From: VBOC01 sp035635475
GTDB taxonomy: Bacteria; Bacteroidota; Ignavibacteria; UBA10030; SZUA-254
Direction of reading: 5' to 3'
DNA length: 24,800 nucleotides
Assembly (NCBI GenBank): GCA_035635475.1
Contig: DASQAZ010000150.1
Coordinates: 1-24,800 of the forward strand
Positions within the stretch are counted from its first letter, which is position 1. Every line of letters begins with the position of its first letter. Of the stretch, positions 15,203 to 22,462 are shown one piece after another. A program made the translations under genes and the position numbers. The notes beneath the pieces are model-generated. The model was not told the DNA's origin. It ran no database searches and saw nothing but the letters and a program-made list of their open reading frames with translations.

Positions 15203-16324
15203 TTATGCATGTCTGGCTTTTGATCTCCTGTTCTTGAATCTCGTGTATTCCTTGTAGAGTCCCCCCATCAGCGCTTCTCGCTTATCGTAAAGCCGTTTGA
15301 GCGGCCGCGGCTTCACCCTGGCAAGGACGTACGATGTGAGGATCGGGAAAGCGATCGTGGAATCGACATATGCCACGACCGCGTCCGGGAGTCTGTCGGG
15401 GTCGACTTTTCCCCAGGTCACCGCCTCGGCGGGCGTAGCGCCTGAAAGCCCTCCTGTGTCCGGCCGCGCGTCCGTGATCTGCAAATAGTGATCGTGGCCA
15501 TTTTCCTTGATCCCAAGGACTTCCTGGATCTGAGGCTCGGTCTGCAGGATGAAGTTCTTGGGGGACCCTCCTCCAAGGATCACGACCCCGCTTTTCCCGC
15601 CGCGCTTCTTGGCGTCCAAAACGATTGCGGCCGTTTCATTCACATCCAGAAGGACATCCAACTTGAGCCTGTACCCGGCAAGCGCGACTTCGGCAATATT
15701 CATGCCGAGCGAGCTGTCGCCGGGAGACGACGTGTAAACCGGTATTCCGCACCGATAGGCCGTGGCCAAAACGCCGCTGTGTTTTATGCCTAAAACCTTC
15801 TCCCGTTCCGCGATATACTTTCCAAGCCTGTAATGTAGCTCTGCCGTGCCCATCTCTTTCTGGAATTCACGCAGCCGGAAAAGGCGCCTGTAAAACGCGT
15901 CTGTTGAGAGCAATACGTCGTAGTCGAAAACGATATCATAAATGCGGATTATTCTCTTTTCGCGAAGCAAACGGTCATTCGCGAACGGCGTCCCACGGTG
16001 CAATGAGTGCCCGATGGCAAAATGGGTGTCGTGATAGAGGTTTGCGCCTGTACTGACAAGCCAGTCTATAAAACCCGCTTTCATCAACGGGACGATGCAG
16101 GATCCCCCTAGCCCGGCCGGAGTCAGCGCCCCGGTGATGCTCATTCCAACAGTTCCATCAGGGGAGAGGATTTTTTCCGCGTATAGATGGCAGGCCTCAC
16201 GGAGTCGGCCTGCGTTGTACGCCTGGAAATAATTGTCGACAAGATCGGTCACCGAGACGTTTTTTGGGATAGGTCTCGGGACGATGGGTTTTCCCTTCAG
16301 AAACTTGTGTTTTCGACCCGGCAA
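15203..16324 (-). CDS. Deoxyhypusine synthase-like protein
   Basis: 373 aa from the second of two adjacent TTG codons, which has GAGG 6 nt upstream; the first TTG is 16327. Family signatures are MSITGALTPAGLGG, a STGANLYHDTHFA NAD-site segment, PVYTSSPGDSSLG, and GGGSPKNFILQT with the catalytic-position lysine at about residue 256. In archaea and eukaryotes the enzyme moves an aminobutyl group from spermidine to a lysine of (e/a)IF5A, with NAD. Bacteria lack eIF5A, and bacterial relatives include homospermidine-synthase-like enzymes, so a polyamine role is more likely. The substrate cannot be decided from sequence alone. No polyamine gene is next to it. It has its own promoter candidate at 16370-16397. 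Confidence 0.88.
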   Translation of the reverse strand: MPGRKHKFLKGKPIVPRPIPKNVSVTDLVDNYFQAYNAGRLREACHLYAEKILSPDGTVGMSITGALTPAGLGGSCIVPLMKAGFIDWLVSTGANLYHDTHFAIGHSLHRGTPFANDRLLREKRIIRIYDIVFDYDVLLSTDAFYRRLFRLREFQKEMGTAELHYRLGKYIAEREKVLGIKHSGVLATAYRCGIPVYTSSPGDSSLGMNIAEVALAGYRLKLDVLLDVNETAAIVLDAKKRGGKSGVVILGGGSPKNFILQTEPQIQEVLGIKENGHDHYLQITDARPDTGGLSGATPAEAVTWGKVDPDRLPDAVVAYVDSTIAFPILTSYVLARVKPRPLKRLYDKREALMGGLYKEYTRFKNRRSKARHA

Positions 16325-16369
16325 CAAAACCTCAGATAGTAAAGGAATCCACGCCGATTTGACGGCTAA

Positions 16370-16397
16370 AATATAGAAAAATTGAATGATTAATCAA
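16370..16397 (-). promoter_or_regulatory. Sigma-70-like promoter for the deoxyhypusine synthase-like gene
   Basis: TTGATT (16392-16397) and TATATT (16370-16375) on the minus strand are 16 bp apart (17 if the -10 is read one base later). The start codon is about 46 nt further on. A 26-bp inverted repeat abuts the -35. Confidence 0.45.
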
Positions 16398-16399
16398 GG

Positions 16400-16425
16400 A
16401 AAATCTTTCAAAAATGAAAGATTTT
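16400..16425. repeat. Perfect 10-bp-arm inverted repeat, AT-rich (terminator or operator)
   Basis: AAAATCTTTC (16400-16409) and GAAAGATTTT (16416-16425) flank a 6-nt loop. Read on the minus strand it lies about 48 nt past the SDR stop codon and runs into TTTTCCTT, so it could be that gene's terminator. It also sits directly upstream of the -35 box of the next gene, so an operator is possible. The stem has only four G:C pairs. Confidence 0.55.
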
Positions 16426-16472
16426 AAGGGGGGGATTTAAAAGGGGCAAAAATGAGCTGTTTCGGCGGGATT

Positions 16473-17231
16473 CTAGCCGCTTAAAACCGAGCCGCCATTG
16501 ACACTTAATACCTCTCCAACGACGTGATTTGCCAAATCGGATGCAAGGAACAGAATCGGCCCCGCTATCTCCTCAGGCGATGCTATCTGGCCCCGTGGGA
16601 TTTCCCTGGAGATTTCATCTGCGTGCCGTGGCTTTCGGAGTGTTTGTTTCACCATATCCGTGCGGACCCACCCCGGCGCGACACAATTTACCCGAATTCC
16701 CGACCGTATCAGTTCAACCGCGATCGATTTTGTGAAGGCGTTGATACCGCCCTTCGATGCTGCGTACGAAGAATGATACGGCTCACCCCTCTGTCCGGCC
16801 GTACTCGAAATATTGATAATTCTTCCGAAACGCTGGCGTTTCATACGGGGAACAGTCAGGTTGCACATATTGAAAGTTCCGGTAAGATTGATGCCGATCG
16901 TTTTTTCCCAATTCCGGGAGGACATGGCACCTATCCTTCCCTCCTCCCATATTCCGGCGCTATTGACCAGAATATCGATCCTCCCGAACTGTTTCAAAAT
17001 TCTCGAAATCGACCCTTTACATTCGCCATAATCCTCTACCCTGCAGCGGACGGCAATCGCAAATCTCGCGAAATTCTCAATCCGGCGGCACACCTTAAGG
17101 GCGGACTCTCGGTCCGACGAGTACAGAACCGCCACGTGAGCGCCTGCCTCTGCGAGCATGGTCGCCGCAGCGGCTCCGATGCCCCGTGACCCGCCGGTGA
17201 CAACTGCTATCCGCCCATCAATCCCCAGCAT
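16473..17231 (-). CDS. Short-chain dehydrogenase/reductase, FabG-like
   Basis: 252 aa from ATG 17231, which has GAGGAG 6 nt upstream. The open frame continues upstream to 17834, but that part is antisense to fur and meaningless. Classical SDR motifs: nucleotide-binding TGGSRGIG at 12-19, NSAG at 90-93, catalytic Ser143, Tyr156 and Lys160 (SSYAASKGG), then PGWVRTDMV and a VNGGSVLSG end. It reduces or oxidises a keto/hydroxy substrate with NAD(P)H, in the cytoplasm. FabG (3-oxoacyl-ACP reductase) is the closest named family, but no other fatty acid gene is near and the substrate is open. It is transcribed divergently from fur, with a 28-bp palindrome 35 bp upstream of its start. Confidence 0.9.
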   Translation of the reverse strand: MLGIDGRIAVVTGGSRGIGAAAATMLAEAGAHVAVLYSSDRESALKVCRRIENFARFAIAVRCRVEDYGECKGSISRILKQFGRIDILVNSAGIWEEGRIGAMSSRNWEKTIGINLTGTFNMCNLTVPRMKRQRFGRIINISSTAGQRGEPYHSSYAASKGGINAFTKSIAVELIRSGIRVNCVAPGWVRTDMVKQTLRKPRHADEISREIPRGQIASPEEIAGPILFLASDLANHVVGEVLSVNGGSVLSG

Positions 17232-17265
17232 TGGAAACTCCTCGAATGGTGAAACAGGGGGGTAG

Positions 17266-17293
17266 GTTGCAACTTTAATATTAAACTTGCAAC
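17266..17293. promoter_or_regulatory. 28-bp near-perfect palindrome, candidate operator between SDR and fur genes
   Basis: The left arm GTTGCAACTTTAAT (17266-17279) and right arm ATTAAACTTGCAAC (17280-17293) are reverse complements at 13 of 14 positions; only the eighth pair differs. The centre TTTAATATTAAA is a perfect 12-bp palindrome, with TTGCAA/TTGCAA half-sites outside it. It lies 35 bp upstream of the SDR start and 56 bp upstream of the fur -35 box. The size and symmetry suit a dimeric regulator such as Fur. It does not match the standard Fur box (GATAATGATAATCATTATC), so the binding protein is a guess. Confidence 0.6.
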
Positions 17294-17348
17294 TAAAAGC
17301 TGCCTCAGGAGCCTGCCCCGCAGGATCCCCCCGGTCAGACGCCAAATA

Positions 17349-17377
17349 TTGACTCGGATGCGCCATTTGTTTATATT
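17349..17377 (+). promoter_or_regulatory. Sigma-70-like promoter for fur-FTR1 operon
   Basis: TTGACT (17349-17354) and TATATT (17372-17377) are 17 bp apart, the best promoter match in the window. Transcription would start near 17384, which rules out in-frame starts at 17349 and 17358 for fur and favours TTG 17406. Confidence 0.6.
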
Positions 17378-17405
17378 TAGACCAATTCCAAACAGCCATC
17401 ACCCC

Positions 17406-17855
17406 TTGGACAATTCCGCGGCCAGAGACATCCTGGTGGAGTATCTCAAGCAGAAGAAGCTCCGCCCGACGAAGGAGCGGTTTCTTCTCTTGAACGAGAT
17501 CATGCGTACCAACGGCCACTTCGATGCGGACAAACTCTTCGCAACGGTCAACGCGAGAGGAAGCAATGTCTCCCGCGCCACGGTGTACAATACGCTCGAC
17601 TTGCTCGTGGACTGCGGCCTGATCTCGCGTTACCGCTTCGGCGAGAACCACTCCCGTTTTGAAAAGGCATTCGGCAGGCCGCGACACGACCATTTGATCT
17701 GCCTTGAGTGCGGCGATATCATCGAATTCGTGAACCAGAAGTTGGAAAAGATCCAGCAGGAAGTTTGCTCGGAGCGTAAATTCAAGCCCCACAACTCCAC
17801 ACTGCAAATTTTCGGCGTGTGTGCGAGATGCCAATCGAAGAAAAAACAGGAGTGA
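17406..17855 (+). CDS. Fur family metal-responsive transcriptional regulator
   Basis: 149 aa from TTG 17406, the usual Fur length. An open frame begins earlier but would overlap the promoter; TTG 17406 has no clear ribosome site, so a near-leaderless start is possible. Residues 1-85 are the winged helix domain (LRPTKERFLLLNEIM; recognition helix about NVSRATVYNTLDLLVDCGLI). Residues 86-149 form the dimerisation domain with metal-site residues H94 and H96 (RHDHLICLECG) and two Cys pairs, C99/C102 and C139/C142, as in zinc-structured Fur/PerR proteins. With the FTR1 gene 11 nt downstream, iron is the most likely signal. PerR- or Zur-type sensing cannot be excluded by sequence alone. Confidence 0.9.
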   Translation: MDNSAARDILVEYLKQKKLRPTKERFLLLNEIMRTNGHFDADKLFATVNARGSNVSRATVYNTLDLLVDCGLISRYRFGENHSRFEKAFGRPRHDHLICLECGDIIEFVNQKLEKIQQEVCSERKFKPHNSTLQIFGVCARCQSKKKQE

Positions 17856-17866
17856 ATTGAGCGCCT

Positions 17867-19216
17867 ATGATTGAGTCGATGATCATCGCCCTGCGGGAAG
17901 GAATCGAGATTTCTCTCGTCGTCGGCATCCTCATCGTTTATCTTAAGAAGATAAACAAGCCGTCGCTGATCACATCAGTCTACGCCGGCCTGGTGCTCGC
18001 GGTGCTTGCAAGCATCGGGGGGGCGCTGATTTTGCAGAAACTCTCGATCGACCAGGAATCGCTCGAAGGCTTCTTCATGATCGCCGCGGCCGTCTTCGTG
18101 ATTTCGATGATCGCGTGGATGTGGGTCACGGCAAAGAAGATTCGCCGCGAAATCGAGGCGAAGGTCAACAGCATCGTCGAGTCCACGACGTCGCGAAAGT
18201 CGCAGATCAGCATTCTCTCCTTCACTTTCCTGATGGTCGCACGGGAAGGAATCGAAACCGCGGTCTTCCTGCAGGCCGTTGCGCTCAGCACCGACGCCTG
18301 GCGGAGCATTCTCGGCACCGTCATGGGCATCGGGGCCGCGACAATATTCGCGATACTGTTTATTCGCGGCAGCGTCCGGATCGACATCGGCCGCTTCCTC
18401 CGCGTCACCGCCATCACGCTGCTCATCTTCACGCTGCAGCTTATCGTGAATGCCTTCCACGAATTCTATGAATACGGAATTCTTCCCGCGAGTCCCAGGA
18501 TGATGGGCATACTGGGTCCGGTCGTCCAGAACAACATCTTTTTCATCATCGCGATCGTCAGCATCCCGGCGATCATGCTTCTCATCCCGTCCCGAATGGG
18601 ACGGCGGACACCGGCGCCGGCCGCCGGCAAGGGCAGCTCGGGAGACTCAGGCGTGCAAACTCAGCAGACGAGCCCAGCCAAGGCGCAGGGACGGTGGCAG
18701 CTCAGCGCGGGCATCGCCTCGATCTGCATCATCTTTTTCCTCGGCGTCGGGGACATCTTTTCTTCAAATTATGAGATGGATCTGACCGCCGAAGCGATCT
18801 CCTCTCCTTCGTCCGGCGTGATCGAAATTCCGGTGGCGCGGATAAGCGATAACAACATCCACCGCTATTCGATTGACGACCGGGGGCTCACGATCCGTTT
18901 CTTCGTTCTGCGGACGGGACTGGGGAAATTCGCCACCGCATTCGATGCCTGTTACGCCTGCTATTCCTACGGAAGATATTATCTGAAGAACGGACAGTTA
19001 ATCTGCTCACAGTGCGACGCGCCGTCCCCCCTGTCCAAACTCCACGCGACGAAAGGCGAGGCGGAGCCCGATGAAAATAACAGCGGATCGATGGAGGGAA
19101 ACGGCTGCACGCCGATCTACCTTGCCTCCCGGCTGAAGGCGGGCAATATCGAAATCAAGCTCGCCGACCTGGAGTCGAAGCGGAAGTACTTCGATATCAG
19201 CGGGGAAGAAAAATAG
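17867..19216 (+). CDS. FTR1 family iron permease fused to a DUF2318 (FtrD-like) domain
   Basis: 449 aa. Residues 1-240 have about seven membrane helices and two REGIE motifs (10-14 and 126-130), the iron-binding R-E-x-x-E signature of FTR1/EfeU permeases. A polar Gly/Ser/Gln-rich linker (245-276) leads to an eighth helix (about 278-298) and an outward-facing domain. That domain carries C362, C365, C380, C383 and a GNGC motif at C414, matching DUF2318, the family of FtrD in FtrABCD-type ferrous iron systems. FTR1 usually works with separate periplasmic or copper-oxidase partners; here the accessory domain is part of the same chain. No P19/FtrA-like protein or multicopper oxidase is in the window. 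The start is 11 nt after fur with GAG 5 nt upstream, so the permease is co-transcribed with, and probably controlled by, that regulator. Confidence 0.9.
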   Translation: MIESMIIALREGIEISLVVGILIVYLKKINKPSLITSVYAGLVLAVLASIGGALILQKLSIDQESLEGFFMIAAAVFVISMIAWMWVTAKKIRREIEAKVNSIVESTTSRKSQISILSFTFLMVAREGIETAVFLQAVALSTDAWRSILGTVMGIGAATIFAILFIRGSVRIDIGRFLRVTAITLLIFTLQLIVNAFHEFYEYGILPASPRMMGILGPVVQNNIFFIIAIVSIPAIMLLIPSRMGRRTPAPAAGKGSSGDSGVQTQQTSPAKAQGRWQLSAGIASICIIFFLGVGDIFSSNYEMDLTAEAISSPSSGVIEIPVARISDNNIHRYSIDDRGLTIRFFVLRTGLGKFATAFDACYACYSYGRYYLKNGQLICSQCDAPSPLSKLHATKGEAEPDENNSGSMEGNGCTPIYLASRLKAGNIEIKLADLESKRKYFDISGEEK

Positions 19217-19252
19217 AAATGCCCCGGGGGACGACGATTTCCTCCGGATCTG

Positions 19253-19281
19253 TTGCAATCCTGCGGTAAAACCGTTACCTT
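19253..19281 (+). promoter_or_regulatory. Weak candidate promoter for the SufT-like gene
   Basis: TTGCAA (19253-19258) and TACCTT (19276-19281) are 17 bp apart in the 89-bp gap after the permease gene. The -10 is poor, so read-through from the fur operon is equally possible. Confidence 0.3.
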
Positions 19282-19305
19282 GCTGTTGAAAGGAACCCAA
19301 AATTC

Positions 19306-19635
19306 ATGGAATCAAATCAGCCGGCTCCCGATCAGATAATAACCGAAGCGCAAGTCTACGATGCCCTGAAGGAATGCTATGATCCCGAACTCCCCGTTAA
19401 CGTGGTCGATCTCGGACTCGTCTACGACGTCAAAATCATCGACGACTGGGTCGGGGTGAAAATGACGCTCACCACGCCGGGCTGCGGTATGGGGGGACAG
19501 ATCTCGACGAATATCCGGGAACGCCTGCTCGATCTCCCCGGTGTGCACGAGGCGGACGTGCGCATCGTCTGGGACCCGAAGTGGGACCCATCGATGATGT
19601 CGGAGGAAGCCCGAAAGCGGCTCGGGATCGGTTAG
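19306..19635 (+). CDS. MIP18/DUF59 family Fe-S cluster assembly protein (SufT/PaaD-like)
   Basis: 109 aa. The DUF59 core is intact: VYDALKECYDPELPVNVVDL (about residues 17-36), GLVYDV, and TLTTPGCGMGG with the conserved Cys60. The WDPKWDPSMMSEEARKRLGI end is typical of SufT-like proteins. These proteins help mature or repair iron-sulfur proteins in the cytoplasm. AAAGGA lies upstream of the ATG. Its place right after an iron-uptake operon makes an iron-supply role sensible. The gene could be either distal in that operon or independent. Confidence 0.9.
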   Translation: MESNQPAPDQIITEAQVYDALKECYDPELPVNVVDLGLVYDVKIIDDWVGVKMTLTTPGCGMGGQISTNIRERLLDLPGVHEADVRIVWDPKWDPSMMSEEARKRLGIG

Positions 19636-19685
19636 TAAAAGCAATCAACCAACCTATCCATCACAATTCATAGGGAAACATCGTT

Positions 19686-20135
19686 ATGAAAAGATTCTCG
19701 TTGTGCGTCATAGCCGTCCTTGCCGGGCTCATGCTCTTCGGCTCCACGCAAGCTTCCGCCCAGAAGAAGGCGAAAAAGAGTCTGGTCGCCTGGGCTGCTG
19801 AAGACATCAAATGGGAACCAATGCAGGGCGGACCTCCGGGCGTTATGAGCGCAATGCTGTGGGGTGACCAGACGAAAGGCGCCTATGGTGCACTGACGAA
19901 GTTCCCGGCAGGCTTCAAGGCCCCGCTCCATTACCATACCAATGAGATGAGGGTCGTCGTAGTCAAGGGAGCGTACGTATATAAAGGCAAGCCCTATGGC
20001 CCCGGCTCCTACCTCTTTATTCCGGGCGGGGACCAGCACTATAGCGGCGGTCTTGACAGTTCGGAAACCATTTTCTTCATAGAGCAACCGGGCAAATTTG
20101 ACATTAACCCCATCGAGGCGCCGCCCGCGAAATAG
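19686..20135 (+). CDS. Secreted cupin-domain protein
   Basis: 149 aa with a signal peptide (MKRFSLCVIAVLAGLMLFGS..., cleavage near ASAQ). It is a single cupin: the first motif supplies H82, H84 and E87 (PLHYHTNEMRVVVVKGAYVY) and the second GPGSYLFIPGGDQHYSG supplies H118, a full set of metal ligands. It resembles DUF4437-type exported cupins. No substrate can be assigned; sugar, small-acid or quercetin-like dioxygenase roles are possible. AGGGAAA lies about 10 nt before the ATG. Its 3' end overlaps the start of the next open frame by 38 nt. Confidence 0.85.
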   Translation: MKRFSLCVIAVLAGLMLFGSTQASAQKKAKKSLVAWAAEDIKWEPMQGGPPGVMSAMLWGDQTKGAYGALTKFPAGFKAPLHYHTNEMRVVVVKGAYVYKGKPYGPGSYLFIPGGDQHYSGGLDSSETIFFIEQPGKFDINPIEAPPAK

Positions 20136-21261
20136 CGGAACCCAAATCGGCCCTGCCGCCGGCATAAAGGGCAGAGGCGCATCGTTCAACACGCCGAACC
20201 GGTTCGAGACCCTCCATCTCGAACCGATCGACGTCAATTCTGATCCCGCGAGCGGGTCCGGCGATGGCAGGCCGAAGACAGTCTTCTATAAAGATACCTC
20301 GAAGTCGGTACTATCAAAAAACGACAGTCCTGACATCCCCTTCACATACAGCCTGAACCCTTACAGGGGTTGTGAGCACGGATGCATTTATTGCTACGCC
20401 CGGCCGAGCCATGAATATCTCGGATTCTCGGCGGGAGTGGACTTCGAATCGAAGATTATGGTGAAGCACGACGCGCCGGGACTCCTGGAAGCTGCATTCA
20501 AGAGCTCCAAGTGGGAGCCTCAAATGGTGTCGCTTTCGGGCAACACCGATTGCTACCAGCCTGTTGAAAGAAAGCTCGAGCTCACGCGCCGATGCCTCGA
20601 GGTGTTCCTCAAGTTCCGGAATCCCGTCGGCATTGTCACGAAGAATGCCCTCGTCACGCGCGATATCGATATCCTCAAGGAGCTGGCGAGCCTCAATCTC
20701 GCCATCGTGAGCGTATCGGTGACGAGCCTCAACGGCGACCTCATAAAACGAATGGAGCCCCGGACTTCTGCGCCGTACAAGAGACTCGAGACGATTCAGA
20801 CCCTCGCCGAAGCCGGAATCCCCGTCAGCGTTATGGTCGCGCCCGTAATACCCGGCTTAACCGATGAGGAAATACCCTCCATCCTCAAGGAAGCGGCCGC
20901 CCGCGGCGCATCGTCGGCATCCTATACAATCCTGAGACTGCCGGGGCCAGTCGAGCCGCTCTTCCTCGATTGGCTCGAGCGTGAGCTTCCCGAAAGGTCC
21001 TCGCGGGTCATAAATAGAATCCGCGATCTGCGGGGGGGAAAGTTAAGCGAAAGCCGGTGGGGCAAGCGGATGAAGGGGGAAGGAGAGATCGCAAGGGCAA
21101 TCAAGCAACTCTTCGACGTCAATCGCAGGAAGCTCGGATTAGACACAAGAAAATTCGAGTTCGCGACCAGTCACTTCCGCCGCGAGCCGGAGGGTCAGCT
21201 CGGGCTGTTCGATCAGACGTTGAACCGGATAAACATCACGTCGCCGTCTTCGACGACGTAG
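20098..21261 (+). CDS. PA0069 family radical SAM protein (SplB-like)
   Basis: 387 aa as drawn. The [4Fe-4S] motif CxxxCxxC is C92, C96, C99 in NPYRGCEHGCIYCYA, followed by RPSHEYLGFSAGVDFESKI, SGNTDCYQPVE, and IVTKNALVTRDIDIL. This is the PA0069/spore-photoproduct-lyase-like branch. The reaction for this branch is not established to my knowledge. The conserved part begins near KGRGASFNTPNRFE (residue 24). The only usual start upstream is TTG 20098, inside the cupin gene and without a good ribosome site, so the first about 20 residues are doubtful. The gene converges on ychF and overlaps its 3' end by 49 bp. The last residues after GQLGLFDQ are antisense to ychF and probably not conserved. Confidence 0.88.
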   Translation: MTLTPSRRRPRNSGTQIGPAAGIKGRGASFNTPNRFETLHLEPIDVNSDPASGSGDGRPKTVFYKDTSKSVLSKNDSPDIPFTYSLNPYRGCEHGCIYCYARPSHEYLGFSAGVDFESKIMVKHDAPGLLEAAFKSSKWEPQMVSLSGNTDCYQPVERKLELTRRCLEVFLKFRNPVGIVTKNALVTRDIDILKELASLNLAIVSVSVTSLNGDLIKRMEPRTSAPYKRLETIQTLAEAGIPVSVMVAPVIPGLTDEEIPSILKEAAARGASSASYTILRLPGPVEPLFLDWLERELPERSSRVINRIRDLRGGKLSESRWGKRMKGEGEIARAIKQLFDVNRRKLGLDTRKFEFATSHFRREPEGQLGLFDQTLNRINITSPSSTT

Positions 21262-22310
21262 TCCTTCCCTTCGATGTGCAGCAAACCGCGCTCCTTCACG
21301 GCTTGTTCGGATCCCAGGCGGGCGAGGTCATCGTACTTCAGCACCTCCGCCCGTATGAACCCCTTCTCCATGTCGGAGTGAATCTCCCCGGCCGCAGCCG
21401 GAGCAGTCGCCCCCTTCCTGATTGTCCACGCTCTCACCTCTTTCGGGCCGCAGGTGAAAAACGTGATGAGTTCGAGCAGGGCATATCCCTCATGAATGAC
21501 CTGATCGAGACCCGATTCTTTCACCCCCAATTCATGCAGAAAATTCTCGCGTTCGGCGTAAGGCATTGAAGCAATTTCCGCCTCGAGCCTTGTGCATGCG
21601 ACGACAACCTTCGCTCCTTCTTTTTGAGCGATTTCGCGCACCGGTTTGACGAGACCGTCGGCGGAGACGAGATGCTTTTCGTCGACGTTGGCGATGTACA
21701 TCACCGGTTTTGCGGTTATTAAATGTAAATCTCTCAACCAGACGGTTTCATCGGCATTCTCCGGACGCTCGTAAAGAGCCAGCCGCCCGGTCAGGAGGTG
21801 CTCGCGGATGCGCGCATAAAACTCGGCCTCCGCCCGGATCTTCTTGGCGCCCCCCTTCCCTCTCTTTTCGGCATCGGCGAGCTTTTTCTCGACAGTCTCG
21901 AGATCTTTGAGGATGAGTTCGGCCTCGACGATTTCGATGTCGCCTCTTGGATCGACCTTCCCGTTCACGTGGACGACATTCTCATCCTCGAAGCATCGTA
22001 CGACGTGGCAGATGGCATCGACTTCCCGGATGTGGGACAGGAACTGATTCCCGAGCCCCTCCCCCTTGCTTGCGCCCTTGACAAGGCCCGCGATATCCAC
22101 GAATTCGATGGCGGTAGGCGTCACTTTCGGGGGCTTGTAGATCCTCACGAGGGTATCGAGGCGCCGGTCGGGGACCGGAACCACGCCGAGATTCGGTTCG
22201 ATGGTGCAGAAGGGATAGTTCTCGGCAGCCGCGCCTGCAGCCGTGATGGCATTAAACAGCGTGGACTTCCCGACATTGGGAAGTCCAACGATTCCACAAC
22301 GAAAACCCAT
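21213..22310 (-). CDS. ychF: Ribosome-associated ATPase YchF (Obg/OLA1 family)
   Basis: 365 aa from ATG 22310, the usual length. The open frame extends 40 codons upstream but the family begins at MGFRCGIVGLPNVGKSTLFN. P-loop GLPNVGKST, switch II region DIAGLVKGASKGEGLGNQFL, and the base-specificity motif NVDE, which replaces the NKxD of GTPases, mark YchF and explain its ATP preference. The helical arm and a C-terminal TGS domain (ELITFFTCGPKEVRAWTIRK ... VVEDGDVMFIRFNV) are complete. It binds ribosomes and is linked to oxidative stress responses and translation in other bacteria. A promoter candidate lies at 22361-22389. It is divergent from the aldo/keto reductase and convergent with the radical SAM gene. 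Confidence 0.97.
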   Translation of the reverse strand: MGFRCGIVGLPNVGKSTLFNAITAAGAAAENYPFCTIEPNLGVVPVPDRRLDTLVRIYKPPKVTPTAIEFVDIAGLVKGASKGEGLGNQFLSHIREVDAICHVVRCFEDENVVHVNGKVDPRGDIEIVEAELILKDLETVEKKLADAEKRGKGGAKKIRAEAEFYARIREHLLTGRLALYERPENADETVWLRDLHLITAKPVMYIANVDEKHLVSADGLVKPVREIAQKEGAKVVVACTRLEAEIASMPYAERENFLHELGVKESGLDQVIHEGYALLELITFFTCGPKEVRAWTIRKGATAPAAAGEIHSDMEKGFIRAEVLKYDDLARLGSEQAVKERGLLHIEGKDYVVEDGDVMFIRFNV

Positions 22311-22360
22311 TCTTGCGAGAGTCGGTCTGCTGGAGTGATGTGCCGGTTTCTTGGAGGGAG

Positions 22361-22389
22361 AATGTAGGGAAAATTGGACACGTTTCCAA
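22361..22389 (-). promoter_or_regulatory. Sigma-70-like promoter for ychF
   Basis: TTGGAA (22384-22389) and TACATT (22361-22366) on the minus strand are 17 bp apart, about 50 nt upstream of ATG 22310. A small dyad (TTGGA-N6-TCCAA) overlaps the -35. Confidence 0.45.
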
Positions 22390-22462
22390 GAGATCGGTGC
22401 GGAACCAAGCATGGAGGAAAGGCGTTCCAATGAAGTGAATCACACCTGGAGGAATAAAAAAA

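Noticed and set aside
17232..17834. Upstream extension of the SDR reading frame across the regulator gene (would give 453 aa)
   Set aside because: It is antisense to the conserved fur coding region, and a GAGGAG site places the real SDR start at 17231.
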